Positions 1 through 6,363 of a stretch of 6,445 nt of DNA are shown here, piece after piece (the first letter of the stretch is position 1; every line of letters starts with the position of its first letter). The notes below the pieces were generated by a model. It was given only the letters and a program-made list of their open reading frames with translations. It was not told where the DNA came from and ran no database searches. Where the stretch lies: the NCBI GenBank assembly GCA_945494195.1, contig CALYVJ010000105.1, positions 1 through 6,445 on the forward strand, given 5' to 3'. This DNA is from an uncultured Selenomonas sp. Its GTDB lineage: Bacteria; Bacillota; Negativicutes; Selenomonadales; Selenomonadaceae. The translations under genes and the position numbers were made by a program.

Positions 1-794
1 TGGCGCACTCCCGTCGAAAGACCGTTGCCAAAGGCTTTTTCCCGCAGGGGATTTAAATCGTAGCGTTCTAAATGGCTAAGGAATCCAGCTGGGTCAAGCA
101 AAGCACTTGCCCCCTTTTTCTGGAATTCTTCCAGCGTCAGCGCATCTTCCAAATGGAAATCCCCCACGCGGCGGCGCACTAAAAAAGCCATCGTCGCTGG
201 GATTCCCAACACGGCACCAATATCCGTACAAAGACTGCGTATATATGTGCCCTTAGAGCAATCTGTGTCGATTAAGAGGGTATCCCTGCGCTGGGCCAAG
301 AGCTCTAACCGATGAATCATAACCTCCCGTGATGGTATCTCGACGGATTTCCCCTCGCGTATCAAATCACAGGCACGGCGTCCATTTATTTTAATGGCCG
401 AATGAGCAGGTGGTACCTGGGTAATACGGCCGGTAAACTGTTTCAGTACCGCGCCGATTTTGTCAGCAGCCGGCAACACAAAGTCCTTCATCGACTCAAG
501 GACTTCCCCTGTGTCATCCCCACTGTCCGTAGCAAAGCCAAACTTCACCTCAGCCCGATAGGTTTTATCGGCCAATTCGAGGTATTCAATCAGACGAGTG
601 GCTTGTCCAACGGCAATGGGCAGGACACCAGCAGCAGCCGGATCAAGCGTGCCCGCATGACCAACGCGCTTCACATGAAGCACGCGCCGTACAAAGCCGA
701 TGACATCATGGGAACTCATCCCTGGCGGTTTTAAAATATTCAAAAAACCGCCGATTTCGAGATTTACCGGAACTTCCGGTTTTCTTGCCGTCAT
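1..794 (-). CDS. truB: tRNA pseudouridine(55) synthase TruB, C-terminus cut off by window edge
   Basis: TruB converts uridine 55 in the T-loop of tRNAs to pseudouridine and also acts as a tRNA folding chaperone in the cytoplasm. Translating the minus strand from the ATG at 792-794 gives 264 residues with no stop before the window edge; the family is usually about 300, so part of the C-terminal region is missing. Visible hallmarks are FLNILKPPGMSSHDV (residues 17-31), the catalytic motif GHAGTLDP with the nucleophilic Asp at residue 51, a conserved Tyr at 79 in KTYRAEVKFG, and SKGTYIRSLCTDIG with Arg186. These fit Asp48, Tyr76 and Arg181 of E. coli TruB by position. The start codon overlaps the nrnA stop (ATGA), and a GGAG at 803-806 lies eight bases upstream, so translation is probably coupled to nrnA. 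Identity is very secure; only the 3' end is unseen. Confidence 0.96.
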   Translation of the reverse strand, partial: MTARKPEVPVNLEIGGFLNILKPPGMSSHDVIGFVRRVLHVKRVGHAGTLDPAAAGVLPIAVGQATRLIEYLELADKTYRAEVKFGFATDSGDDTGEVLESMKDFVLPAADKIGAVLKQFTGRITQVPPAHSAIKINGRRACDLIREGKSVEIPSREVMIHRLELLAQRRDTLLIDTDCSKGTYIRSLCTDIGAVLGIPATMAFLVRRRVGDFHLEDALTLEEFQKKGASALLDPAGFLSHLERYDLNPLREKAFGNGLSTGVR

Positions 795-1741
795 GCCTGT
801 TGCTCCATGGCGGTGCGAATTGCCGCCAAAAGTTCTGCTTTTGCTTCTGGAAAGGGTTTCTGGATGGCACAACCGGCTGCCCGGACATGACCACCACCAC
901 CGAACTGCGTAGCAATCTTCGTGACATCTAAGCCCTTGGAACGCATGCTGACGCGGCAGAAATCTTTTTCCTTCTCCTTGAGAACCACTGCCAGCTCGAT
1001 TCCCTCAATGGTACGGATCATATCCACCAAGCCTTCGCTTGACTCGATGGTTTCCAGCGTCGCATTGTCAAGGAACACCCCTACAACGCGTCCTTCCTGG
1101 AAAATTTCCATATGCTGCAGTGCATCAGCTAGGCCTTTGACGCTTTCATAAGGCCGGCGCTCCAGGCCTTCGGAAATGATATTCGGCTCGACACCTGCCG
1201 CCAAAAGGTCAGCACCAGCGCGCATGGTAGCTGGCGTCGTATTGGAATAGCGGAACCAGCCAGAATCCGTTGCCAGGCCCGTATAAAGACACATAGCACA
1301 ATCCTTCGTAAAGGTTCCCTTCATCTCTTTAACCAATTGATAGATTATTTCCGCGGTAGCCGCACAGGTTCCATCGAGATAGAGCATATCGGCTGCATCG
1401 TCATTGGTAATGTGATGATCGATATTGAGAACCGGCGCTTTAACCACTTCGCCCACCTTGCCGATGCGGTCAAGACTCACATCCAGTGCCACCAACAGGT
1501 CGGCATCGATGCTTTGTCCTTCTTCCGGTTTCCCTATATGCTCATATCCCGGCAACATATCAAATATTGCCGGGATATCATCATCGATGAGAACCTGCGC
1601 CTCTTTGCCGAGCTCCTGCAAAAAATGCATCAATCCCAGCGACGATCCGATGGCGTCGCCATCGGGATTCGTATGTGCTGTGATGATAATCTTCTGCGCA
1701 GCGGACAACTTGGCCGCAGTTTCCCTCAATGAAATTTTCAT
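791..1741 (-). CDS. nrnA: DHH/DHHA1 phosphoesterase, NrnA-like oligoribonuclease (nanoRNase / pAp phosphatase)
   Basis: This 316-residue protein has the complete stand-alone DHH-DHHA1 layout. The N-terminal DHH domain shows HTNPDGDAIGS (His23, Asp27, Asp29), VALDVS with Asp87, NIDHH with the DHH triad at 108-110, and LATDSGWFRYSNTT with Asp159; together these form the two-manganese site of the family. The C-terminal DHHA1 domain carries FGGGGHVRAAGC (residues 280-291), the substrate-binding glycine loop. Characterised NrnA proteins degrade 2-5 nucleotide RNAs from the 5' end and dephosphorylate pAp. Some close relatives (DhhP/Pde2 type) prefer pApA from c-di-AMP turnover, and sequence reading alone cannot exclude this. 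Length matches B. subtilis NrnA. The ATG lies six bases after the rbfA stop, and an in-frame TAG just upstream rules out an earlier start. The best ribosome binding site is inside the end of rbfA, about 12 bases from the ATG. Confidence 0.93.
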   Translation of the reverse strand: MKISLRETAAKLSAAQKIIITAHTNPDGDAIGSSLGLMHFLQELGKEAQVLIDDDIPAIFDMLPGYEHIGKPEEGQSIDADLLVALDVSLDRIGKVGEVVKAPVLNIDHHITNDDAADMLYLDGTCAATAEIIYQLVKEMKGTFTKDCAMCLYTGLATDSGWFRYSNTTPATMRAGADLLAAGVEPNIISEGLERRPYESVKGLADALQHMEIFQEGRVVGVFLDNATLETIESSEGLVDMIRTIEGIELAVVLKEKEKDFCRVSMRSKGLDVTKIATQFGGGGHVRAAGCAIQKPFPEAKAELLAAIRTAMEQQA

Positions 1742-1747
1742 ATACTA

Positions 1748-2125
1748 TTATTGCTCCTCAGTCGGATTTGCTTTTCCTTCCTCATTTGCTTTGATTTTTA
1801 TCAGCAGTTCCTGGATATGGGCACTGTAATCCAGCGATTTATCCAAAGCGAAGGAAAGCTCCGGCGTGAAGCGCAGGCGGATGCGTTTGCCGATTTCGCG
1901 GCGGATGAACCCGAGACTGCTCGTAAGTCCAGCCCAACAATCCTTTACCTGCTGCTCGCTGCCCATGAGGCTCACGTAGATTTTCGCTTCACGGAGGTCA
2001 CCCGTACACTCAACGGAAGTAACCGTCACAAATCCGATGCGCGGGTCTTTTAATTCCTGCAGGATAATCTGGCTGATTTCCTGTTTCATGAGCTCCTGAA
2101 CTTTTTCTACTCGAAGCTGACTCAT
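1748..2125 (-). CDS. rbfA: 30S ribosome-binding factor RbfA
   Basis: RbfA is a small KH-fold protein that binds the 30S subunit near helix 1 of 16S rRNA and acts late in its maturation and in cold adaptation. The product is 125 residues from the ATG at 2123-2125. It shows the family core: an N-terminal helix followed by LKDPRIGFVTVTSVE, then DLREAKIYVSLMG, then SLGFIRREIGKRIRLRFTPEL, which is highly characteristic. A GTG six bases upstream (2129-2131) would add two residues, but AAAGGGGG at 2135-2142 lies nine bases from the ATG and only three from the GTG, so the ATG is preferred. The usual interhelical AxG kink reads Ser-Leu-Gly here, a mild substitution. It follows infB by 34 bases and precedes nrnA by six, in the usual infB-rbfA order. 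No ylxP lies between infB and rbfA, unlike in Bacillus. Confidence 0.95.
   Translation of the reverse strand: MSQLRVEKVQELMKQEISQIILQELKDPRIGFVTVTSVECTGDLREAKIYVSLMGSEQQVKDCWAGLTSSLGFIRREIGKRIRLRFTPELSFALDKSLDYSAHIQELLIKIKANEEGKANPTEEQ
1754..1759 (-). promoter_or_regulatory. Ribosome binding site of nrnA, inside the end of rbfA
   Basis: GAGGAG spans the last glutamate codons of rbfA and lies 12 bases before the nrnA ATG, longer than the usual 5-9. It overlaps translated rbfA, so ribosomes finishing rbfA probably feed nrnA. Confidence 0.6.
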
Positions 2126-2134
2126 CGGCACACG

Positions 2135-2142
2135 CCCCCTTT
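2135..2142 (-). promoter_or_regulatory. Ribosome binding site of rbfA (favours ATG over GTG)
   Basis: AAAGGGGG lies nine bases before the ATG at 2123-2125 and three bases before the alternative GTG at 2129-2131. The spacing favours the ATG. Confidence 0.75.
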
Positions 2143-2159
2143 ATTGTTCCTTGTAATAA

Positions 2160-4553
2160 TCAATCTTCCATCTCTTTCTGAGCTTCTGCCTTTGCCTTGC
2201 GTTTCTCAGCAGCTGCCTTGTTGGCCTCGGCGATAGACGTAGCAATCTCCTCCATCGTGTAAGCCTCGATGATATCGCCTTCCTTGAAATCGCGGAAGTC
2301 AACGATGGAAATACCGCACTCATAGCCTTCGCGGACTTCCTTGACCTCATCTTTGAAGCGGCGCAGCGAATCAATTTCGCCGTCAAACACTTCGATGTTG
2401 TCACGGATGATACGAATCTTGGAGTTGTTGCAGATCTTGCCTTCGAGGACATAGGAACCAGCAACGAGGGCCTTCGAGAATTTCATGACCTGACGGATTT
2501 CGACGCGGCCCTGAACGACCTCTTTGTACTTCGGCTTGAGCATGCCGCTCATAGCATCCTTGACATCGTTGAGCGCATCGTAGATGACGCGGTACGTGCG
2601 GATGTCGACATCCTCCGTGTCAGCGACCTTGCGGGCATTGGCATCTGGACGGACGTTGAAGGCAATGATGATAGCATTGGCAGCCGAAGCCAGCATGACA
2701 TCGGACTCGTTAACGGCACCGACACCGGAGTGTACGATGGAAACGCGAACCTCATCGTTCTTGTTGAGTTTTAAGAGCGAACCACAAAGTGCTTCAACCG
2801 AACCCTGAACGTCAGCTTTGACCACGATGTTGAGATCCTTGATCTCGCCTTCCTGGATCTGCTGGAACAGCGCATCAAGGGAAACCTTCTTGCTCTTCAT
2901 GAGCTGGTTGCGCTCGCGCTCGACACGGGCCTCGGCAATGCTGCGGGCCTGTTTCTCCTCAAGGACGGCCAAGATATCGCCGGCAGCCGGTACATCGTTG
3001 AGACCAAGGATTTCAACTGGTACCGACGGACCAGCCTTCTTGACGTTGTTGCCGCGGTCATCGACCATGGCACGGACCTTACCATAGGTCGTACCGCAGA
3101 CAATGGAATCACCGATGCGCAGCGTACCACTCTGGACGAGGACCGTTGCCACCGTACCACGGCCCTTGTCAAGCTTGGCCTCGATGATGACACCGCGGGC
3201 CTCGCGGTTCGGGTTGGCTTTAAGCTCTTCGACTTCAGCGACCAGCAGGACGTTTTCCAGCAGGTCATCGATCCCCATCTGTTTCTTGGCCGAAACCGGA
3301 ACCATGATGGTATCCCCGCCGTATTCCTCCGGTACGAGACCATGCTCCATGAGTTCCTGTTTGACGTGGTCCGGATTTGCGCCCGGCTTATCAATCTTGT
3401 TGATAGCCACGATGATAGGAACCTCAGCAGATTTCGCATGGTTGATGGCCTCGATGGTCTGCGGCATGACACCATCATCCGCAGCGACTACGAGGATCGC
3501 GATATCCGTAATCTGCGCACCGCGGGCACGCATCGCCGTGAAAGCCTCATGACCCGGCGTATCGAGGAAGACGATCTTCTTGCCCGAGCAGTTGACCTGA
3601 TAAGCACCGATGTGCTGGGTGATACCGCCGGCCTCGTGGGTCTGCACATGCGTATTGCGGATGCAGTCGAGAAGGGACGTCTTACCATGGTCAACGTGAC
3701 CCATGACCGTGACGACCGGCGGACGAAGCTTCAAGGATTTCGGATCATCCTCAATCTCCGGGATTTCCGTCGGATCAACATCTGGCGGCAACTCCTCACA
3801 GGTGACACCGAACTCCGAAGCAACCAGAGCTGCCGTATCGAAGTCGATTTCCTGGTTGATGGTCGCCATGACACCCATCAGGAAGAGCTTCTTGACGACT
3901 TCTGCTGCCGTGTAGCTCATCTTCGATGCCAGATCTTTTACGGCGATACTCTCTGGCAGCTTGATGTGTTTCGGACGAGCAATCTCGACCTTTGGTGCCT
4001 GCTGCTGATTATTGCCGCGGCGGTTGTTACGGCCATTGCGACGGTTGTTGCGCTCGTTACGGTCGTTGCGATTATTGCGGTTGTTGCCCCCGCGATTATT
4101 GCGCTCATTGCGATTGTTGCGGTCATTGCGCTCACCACGGTTCTTGCCACCGCGGTCATTACGGTCATTACGGTCGTTGCGATCGTTATGACCGCCATTG
4201 TGACTACCCCCATGATTCTGGCTGCTTTCCGTCCGGCGTTCCCCATTGTTATGGGCGCCATTGCCGCCATTATTCTGGTTATGGTTGTGGCTGTTGTTAT
4301 GCGAATTGTTCTGCTTCTCCGCATGATTTACCTGTTTGGGATGCTCTTTCTTCTCCGGTGCAGCCTTCGGCTGATTCTTAGCAGCTGGTGCTGATTTCTT
4401 CTCGAAATGATTCTTGATTGCATTACGTTCTTCGTCACCAACACTGCTCAGATGATTTGCCACTTTATAATTACCTTTCTTCAAGATATCCAGTACAACT
4501 TTGCTCTCCGTATGGAATTCTTTTGCCAATTCAAAAACTCTGTATTTGGACAT
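2160..4553 (-). CDS. infB: translation initiation factor IF-2
   Basis: IF-2 is the GTPase that brings fMet-tRNA to the 30S subunit and drives 50S joining. The 797-residue product has an N-terminal IF2_N helical domain (about 1-55, [12 protein letters not shown] start), a Lys/Ala/Pro stretch, a long Asn/Arg/Gly/His-rich linker (about 81-185), a second IF2_N domain (about 196-255), and a complete G domain: G1 GHVDHGKT (285-292), G2 Thr312 in [11 protein letters not shown]3 DTPGH (331-335), G4 NKID (385-388), G5 SAK (421-423). Domains II and III and the fMet-tRNA-binding C-terminal domain follow to about residue 770. A charged Ala/Lys/Glu tail (771-797) follows, longer than I expect for the family. 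The ATG is supported by GGGGG at 4561-4565, seven bases upstream. The gene starts 19 bases after the ylxQ stop. Nothing suggests truncation or frameshift. Confidence 0.98.
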   Translation of the reverse strand: MSKYRVFELAKEFHTESKVVLDILKKGNYKVANHLSSVGDEERNAIKNHFEKKSAPAAKNQPKAAPEKKEHPKQVNHAEKQNNSHNNSHNHNQNNGGNGAHNNGERRTESSQNHGGSHNGGHNDRNDRNDRNDRGGKNRGERNDRNNRNERNNRGGNNRNNRNDRNERNNRRNGRNNRRGNNQQQAPKVEIARPKHIKLPESIAVKDLASKMSYTAAEVVKKLFLMGVMATINQEIDFDTAALVASEFGVTCEELPPDVDPTEIPEIEDDPKSLKLRPPVVTVMGHVDHGKTSLLDCIRNTHVQTHEAGGITQHIGAYQVNCSGKKIVFLDTPGHEAFTAMRARGAQITDIAILVVAADDGVMPQTIEAINHAKSAEVPIIVAINKIDKPGANPDHVKQELMEHGLVPEEYGGDTIMVPVSAKKQMGIDDLLENVLLVAEVEELKANPNREARGVIIEAKLDKGRGTVATVLVQSGTLRIGDSIVCGTTYGKVRAMVDDRGNNVKKAGPSVPVEILGLNDVPAAGDILAVLEEKQARSIAEARVERERNQLMKSKKVSLDALFQQIQEGEIKDLNIVVKADVQGSVEALCGSLLKLNKNDEVRVSIVHSGVGAVNESDVMLASAANAIIIAFNVRPDANARKVADTEDVDIRTYRVIYDALNDVKDAMSGMLKPKYKEVVQGRVEIRQVMKFSKALVAGSYVLEGKICNNSKIRIIRDNIEVFDGEIDSLRRFKDEVKEVREGYECGISIVDFRDFKEGDIIEAYTMEEIATSIAEANKAAAEKRKAKAEAQKEMED
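3999..4313 (-). repeat. Asn/Arg-rich low-complexity linker-coding region in infB with three-residue periodicity
   Basis: This encodes about residues 81-185 of IF-2, between the two IF2_N domains. The first part is rich in Asn, His, Ser and Gly ([16 protein letters not shown]). The second part repeats the triplet Asn-(Asp/Glu/Asn)-Arg, with Arg at 125, 128, 131, 134, then 142, 145, 148, 151, 154, then 159, 162, 165, 168, 171, and several RGG-like breaks. At DNA level this is an imperfect nine-base repeat. IF-2 linkers are known to vary widely in length and composition, so disorder and fast divergence are expected; this particular composition is what is notable. The segment is almost certainly unstructured and, in its second half, net basic. 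Confidence 0.9.
4152..4187 (-). repeat. Four tandem 9-bp units encoding Asn-Asp-Arg
   Basis: Four consecutive units on the minus strand read AACGATCGC, AACGACCGT, AATGACCGT and AATGACCGC, coding for NDR four times (IF-2 residues 123-134). The units differ only at synonymous third positions, so the amino acid pattern is exact while the DNA has diverged. Confidence 0.9.
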
Positions 4554-4572
4554 CGATCCACCCCCGATTATA

Positions 4573-4893
4573 TCATAGCGATTCCTCCATTAACTGGTGC
4601 AGTTTCTTGGCAAATCCCGCATCGGTCAGTGCAGCTGCTGCCCGGTATTCTTTTCCGAGACAAGTGCCCAGCAACTCGCGGTTAAGCCCTTCTGCATAAG
4701 GAACCTCATATCTATTTGCTAAACCTATATAGGTCTTTTTTGATTCATCAGCTGCATCGGCGGCAATCAAGAGATAGACTGCCTGTTTTTTCTTCATTGC
4801 CTGCTCAACCGCGAAGGCACCAGAAACAATCCGGCGCGCCCGCTGAGCCATGCTCAAAAGATTTGTGATGCGCTGTTCTTTTGTAAATGCCAT
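4573..4893 (-). CDS. ylxQ: YlxQ-type L7Ae/L30e-family RNA-binding protein
   Basis: This is a 106-residue protein of the ribosomal L7Ae/L30e/Gadd45 fold, the small gene that commonly sits between rnpM and infB in Firmicutes. Recognisable features are [15 protein letters not shown] (residues 11-25, the N-terminal helix and RNA-contact region), the hydrophobic strand [16 protein letters not shown] (38-53), the VPY motif (64-66), and [20 protein letters not shown] (79-98), which resembles the C-terminal part of Bacillus YlxQ as I remember it. Relatives bind RNA, some at kink-turns, but the precise target and role of YlxQ are not established, so no specific function is claimed. The ATG has GAGG at 4901-4904 seven bases upstream and lies two bases after the rnpM stop, which suggests coupled translation. 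Length is normal for the family. Confidence 0.88.
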   Translation of the reverse strand: MAFTKEQRITNLLSMAQRARRIVSGAFAVEQAMKKKQAVYLLIAADAADESKKTYIGLANRYEVPYAEGLNRELLGTCLGKEYRAAAALTDAGFAKKLHQLMEESL

Positions 4894-4895
4894 AG

Positions 4896-5189
4896 TTATT
4901 CCTCTGTCCGAACCGCCTGAAGGTTTTCAAGCTGTTGCTCTAATTCCTCGTAAACGGCAGGATCAATAGCATTCTTGAAGGAACGCTCGAGGCCGTGATT
5001 CTTGCGTGCGGCCTCAAAGCATTCCTGCTTTGGACAGATATATGCGCCACGGCCGGCTTTTTTACCCGTGGTATCCACGGAATACTCGCCTTCCGGACTG
5101 CGTACAATACGAATAAGTTCCTTTTTCGGATGACTTTCCTGGCATCCCAGGCACATCCGCTGCGGAATTTTCCTCGTCTTCAAAATCAT
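4896..5189 (-). CDS. rnpM: RnpM/YlxR family RNA-binding protein (DUF448)
   Basis: The 97-residue product matches the YlxR family, in which the B. subtilis member was renamed RnpM after reports that it binds RNase P RNA and modulates RNase P activity. The signature is clear: RKIPQRMCLGC (residues 6-16) at the N-terminus and GRGAYIC (46-52) in the middle, followed by a basic helix. Four cysteines form CxxC (13, 16) and Cx4C (52, 57) pairs. The last 20 or so residues are Glu/Gln-rich and helical in character. The ATG at 5187-5189 overlaps the nusA stop by four bases (ATGA), and the GAGGG at 5193-5197 lies inside the nusA C-terminal codons with only three bases of spacing. Expression is therefore probably tied to termination of nusA translation. 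Confidence 0.93.
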   Translation of the reverse strand: MILKTRKIPQRMCLGCQESHPKKELIRIVRSPEGEYSVDTTGKKAGRGAYICPKQECFEAARKNHGLERSFKNAIDPAVYEELEQQLENLQAVRTEE

Positions 5190-6322
5190 TCACCCTCTGC
5201 TGTGAAAGACTCGTCGCTCTCGACCTCGACTTCGTTCATGTTCGCATCGAGCTGTTCATCGGCAGCCTGCGACTCGCTCTTGATATCGATTTTCCAGCCC
5301 GTAAGTTTGGCAGCCAGACGAGCATTCTGTCCTTCTTTGCCAATAGCCAGCGACAACTGATAGTCCGGAACGACAACGCGGGAAACCTTTTCCTCCTCGT
5401 TGACTGCTACCGATACGACCTTGGCCGGGCTCAGTGCATTGGCGATGAACTTAGCCGGATCCTCGCTCCATTTAACGATATCGATTTTCTCGCTGCCGAG
5501 TTCGTCGACGATGGCCTGAACGCGCATACCGCGATGGCCGACGCAGGAACCAACTGGATCGACATCCTCATCTTTGGACCAAACCGCAATCTTCGAACGA
5601 TTTCCCGGCTCACGGGCAACCGACTTGATTTCAACGATACCTTCCTGAATCTCCGGTACCTCGAGCTCAAAGAGACGCTTCAAGAGACCTGGATGCGTAC
5701 GGGATACGACAATCTGCGGGCCTTTGTTGGTCTTTTTGACTTCCACGATGTAAGCCTTGATGCGGTCACCATGCTCGTAGCTTTCCGTCGGAATCTGCTC
5801 AGCCGGAGTCAGTACAGCCTCCGTCTTGCCGAGGTCGATAAATACGTTGCGATTTTCAATGCGCTGCACGAGCCCCGTCAGGATATCGCTCTCGCGGCTC
5901 TGGAATTCCTCATAGATAATGCCGCGTTCTGCCTCACGAATGCGCTGAACAACGACCTGCTTCGCCGTCTGAGCAGCAATACGGCCAAAGTTTGCCGGCG
6001 TTACTTCAATCTCAATAACGTCGCCTACCTCGTAATCCGGGCGAATCGTACGAGCCTGAGCCAGCGAAATCTCCGTAATATCGTCTTCCGTGTCCTCCAC
6101 AACCGTCTTGATCGCGTATACGTGATAATGCCCCGTCTCGCGAGAAAGCGTTACACGGACATTCTGTGCCGAGCTGAAGTTGCGCTTGTACGCAGAAATC
6201 AAAGCTGCCTCGATAGCTTCAAACAGCACCTCTTCGTCGATGCCCTTTTCTTTACCGAGCTCACGCAGTGTCTCCAGGAACTCCTGTCCATTATCCTTCG
6301 CTTTCGTTGTTTTTCTTGCCAA
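5186..6322 (-). CDS. nusA: transcription termination/antitermination protein NusA
   Basis: NusA binds RNA polymerase and nascent RNA to modulate pausing, intrinsic termination and antitermination. The 378-residue product has the N-terminal polymerase-binding domain (about 13-137, with EKGIDEEVLFEAIEAALISA), an S1 domain (about 146-210), KH1 with GHRG at 262-265, and KH2 with IGKEGQ at 327-332. It ends in an acidic tail (about 350-378) instead of the AR1/AR2 repeats of Proteobacteria, as is usual for Gram-positive-type NusA. The start is TTG at 6320-6322: GGGAGG at 6331-6336 lies eight bases upstream, no in-frame ATG or GTG precedes the conserved EFLETLRELGKE region, and an in-frame TAA occurs upstream. 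This gives about 12 residues of basic N-terminal extension (ARKTTKAK). It lies 41 bases after rimP and overlaps rnpM by four bases. Confidence 0.97.
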   Translation of the reverse strand: MARKTTKAKDNGQEFLETLRELGKEKGIDEEVLFEAIEAALISAYKRNFSSAQNVRVTLSRETGHYHVYAIKTVVEDTEDDITEISLAQARTIRPDYEVGDVIEIEVTPANFGRIAAQTAKQVVVQRIREAERGIIYEEFQSRESDILTGLVQRIENRNVFIDLGKTEAVLTPAEQIPTESYEHGDRIKAYIVEVKKTNKGPQIVVSRTHPGLLKRLFELEVPEIQEGIVEIKSVAREPGNRSKIAVWSKDEDVDPVGSCVGHRGMRVQAIVDELGSEKIDIVKWSEDPAKFIANALSPAKVVSVAVNEEEKVSRVVVPDYQLSLAIGKEGQNARLAAKLTGWKIDIKSESQAADEQLDANMNEVEVESDESFTAEGE

Positions 6323-6330
6323 AATCTTAT

Positions 6331-6336
6331 CCTCCC
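6331..6336 (-). promoter_or_regulatory. Ribosome binding site of nusA (supports TTG start)
   Basis: GGGAGG, eight bases upstream of the TTG at 6320-6322. It is a near-ideal Shine-Dalgarno sequence and is the main reason to accept TTG as the initiation codon. Confidence 0.85.
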
Positions 6337-6363
6337 AATTATAAAAGGCCTTTGGTTACAGCC

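Noticed and set aside
2126..2131. GTG start of rbfA, two codons upstream of the ATG
   Set aside because: It lies only three bases from the ribosome binding site, while the ATG has nine-base spacing and gives the usual family N-terminus.
4000..4320. A possible CRISPR or non-coding repeat array
   Set aside because: The repeat unit is nine bases, a multiple of three, in frame with infB, has no spacers, and varies at third codon positions, so it is coding low-complexity sequence.
3992..4381. A Cys/His/Tyr/Gly-rich plus-strand frame resembling a metal-binding or keratin-like peptide
   Set aside because: It is another reading frame of the same repetitive infB linker, and its composition follows from the repeat.
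3342..4394. A 350-codon plus-strand open frame opposite infB that looks like a multi-pass membrane protein
   Set aside because: It is antisense to the Asn/Arg-rich linker. Reverse complements of AAC/AAT, GAC and CGN codons give Val, Ile, Ala and Thr, so the hydrophobic look is a coding artefact. Nothing in the frame resembles a known family, and infB on the other strand is certain.
4567..4572. TATAAT on the minus strand just before the infB ribosome binding site
   Set aside because: It has the same problem: no matching -35 hexamer at the right distance, and the predicted start would cut into the G-rich ribosome binding site.
6338..6343. TATAAT on the minus strand just before the nusA ribosome binding site, next to the palindrome AAAGGCCTTT (6344-6353)
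   Set aside because: No acceptable -35 element lies 16-18 bases upstream, and a transcript start about seven bases downstream would fall in the ribosome binding site. It is more likely an AT-rich spacer. The palindrome has no loop and no T run beyond four bases, so it is not a terminator.
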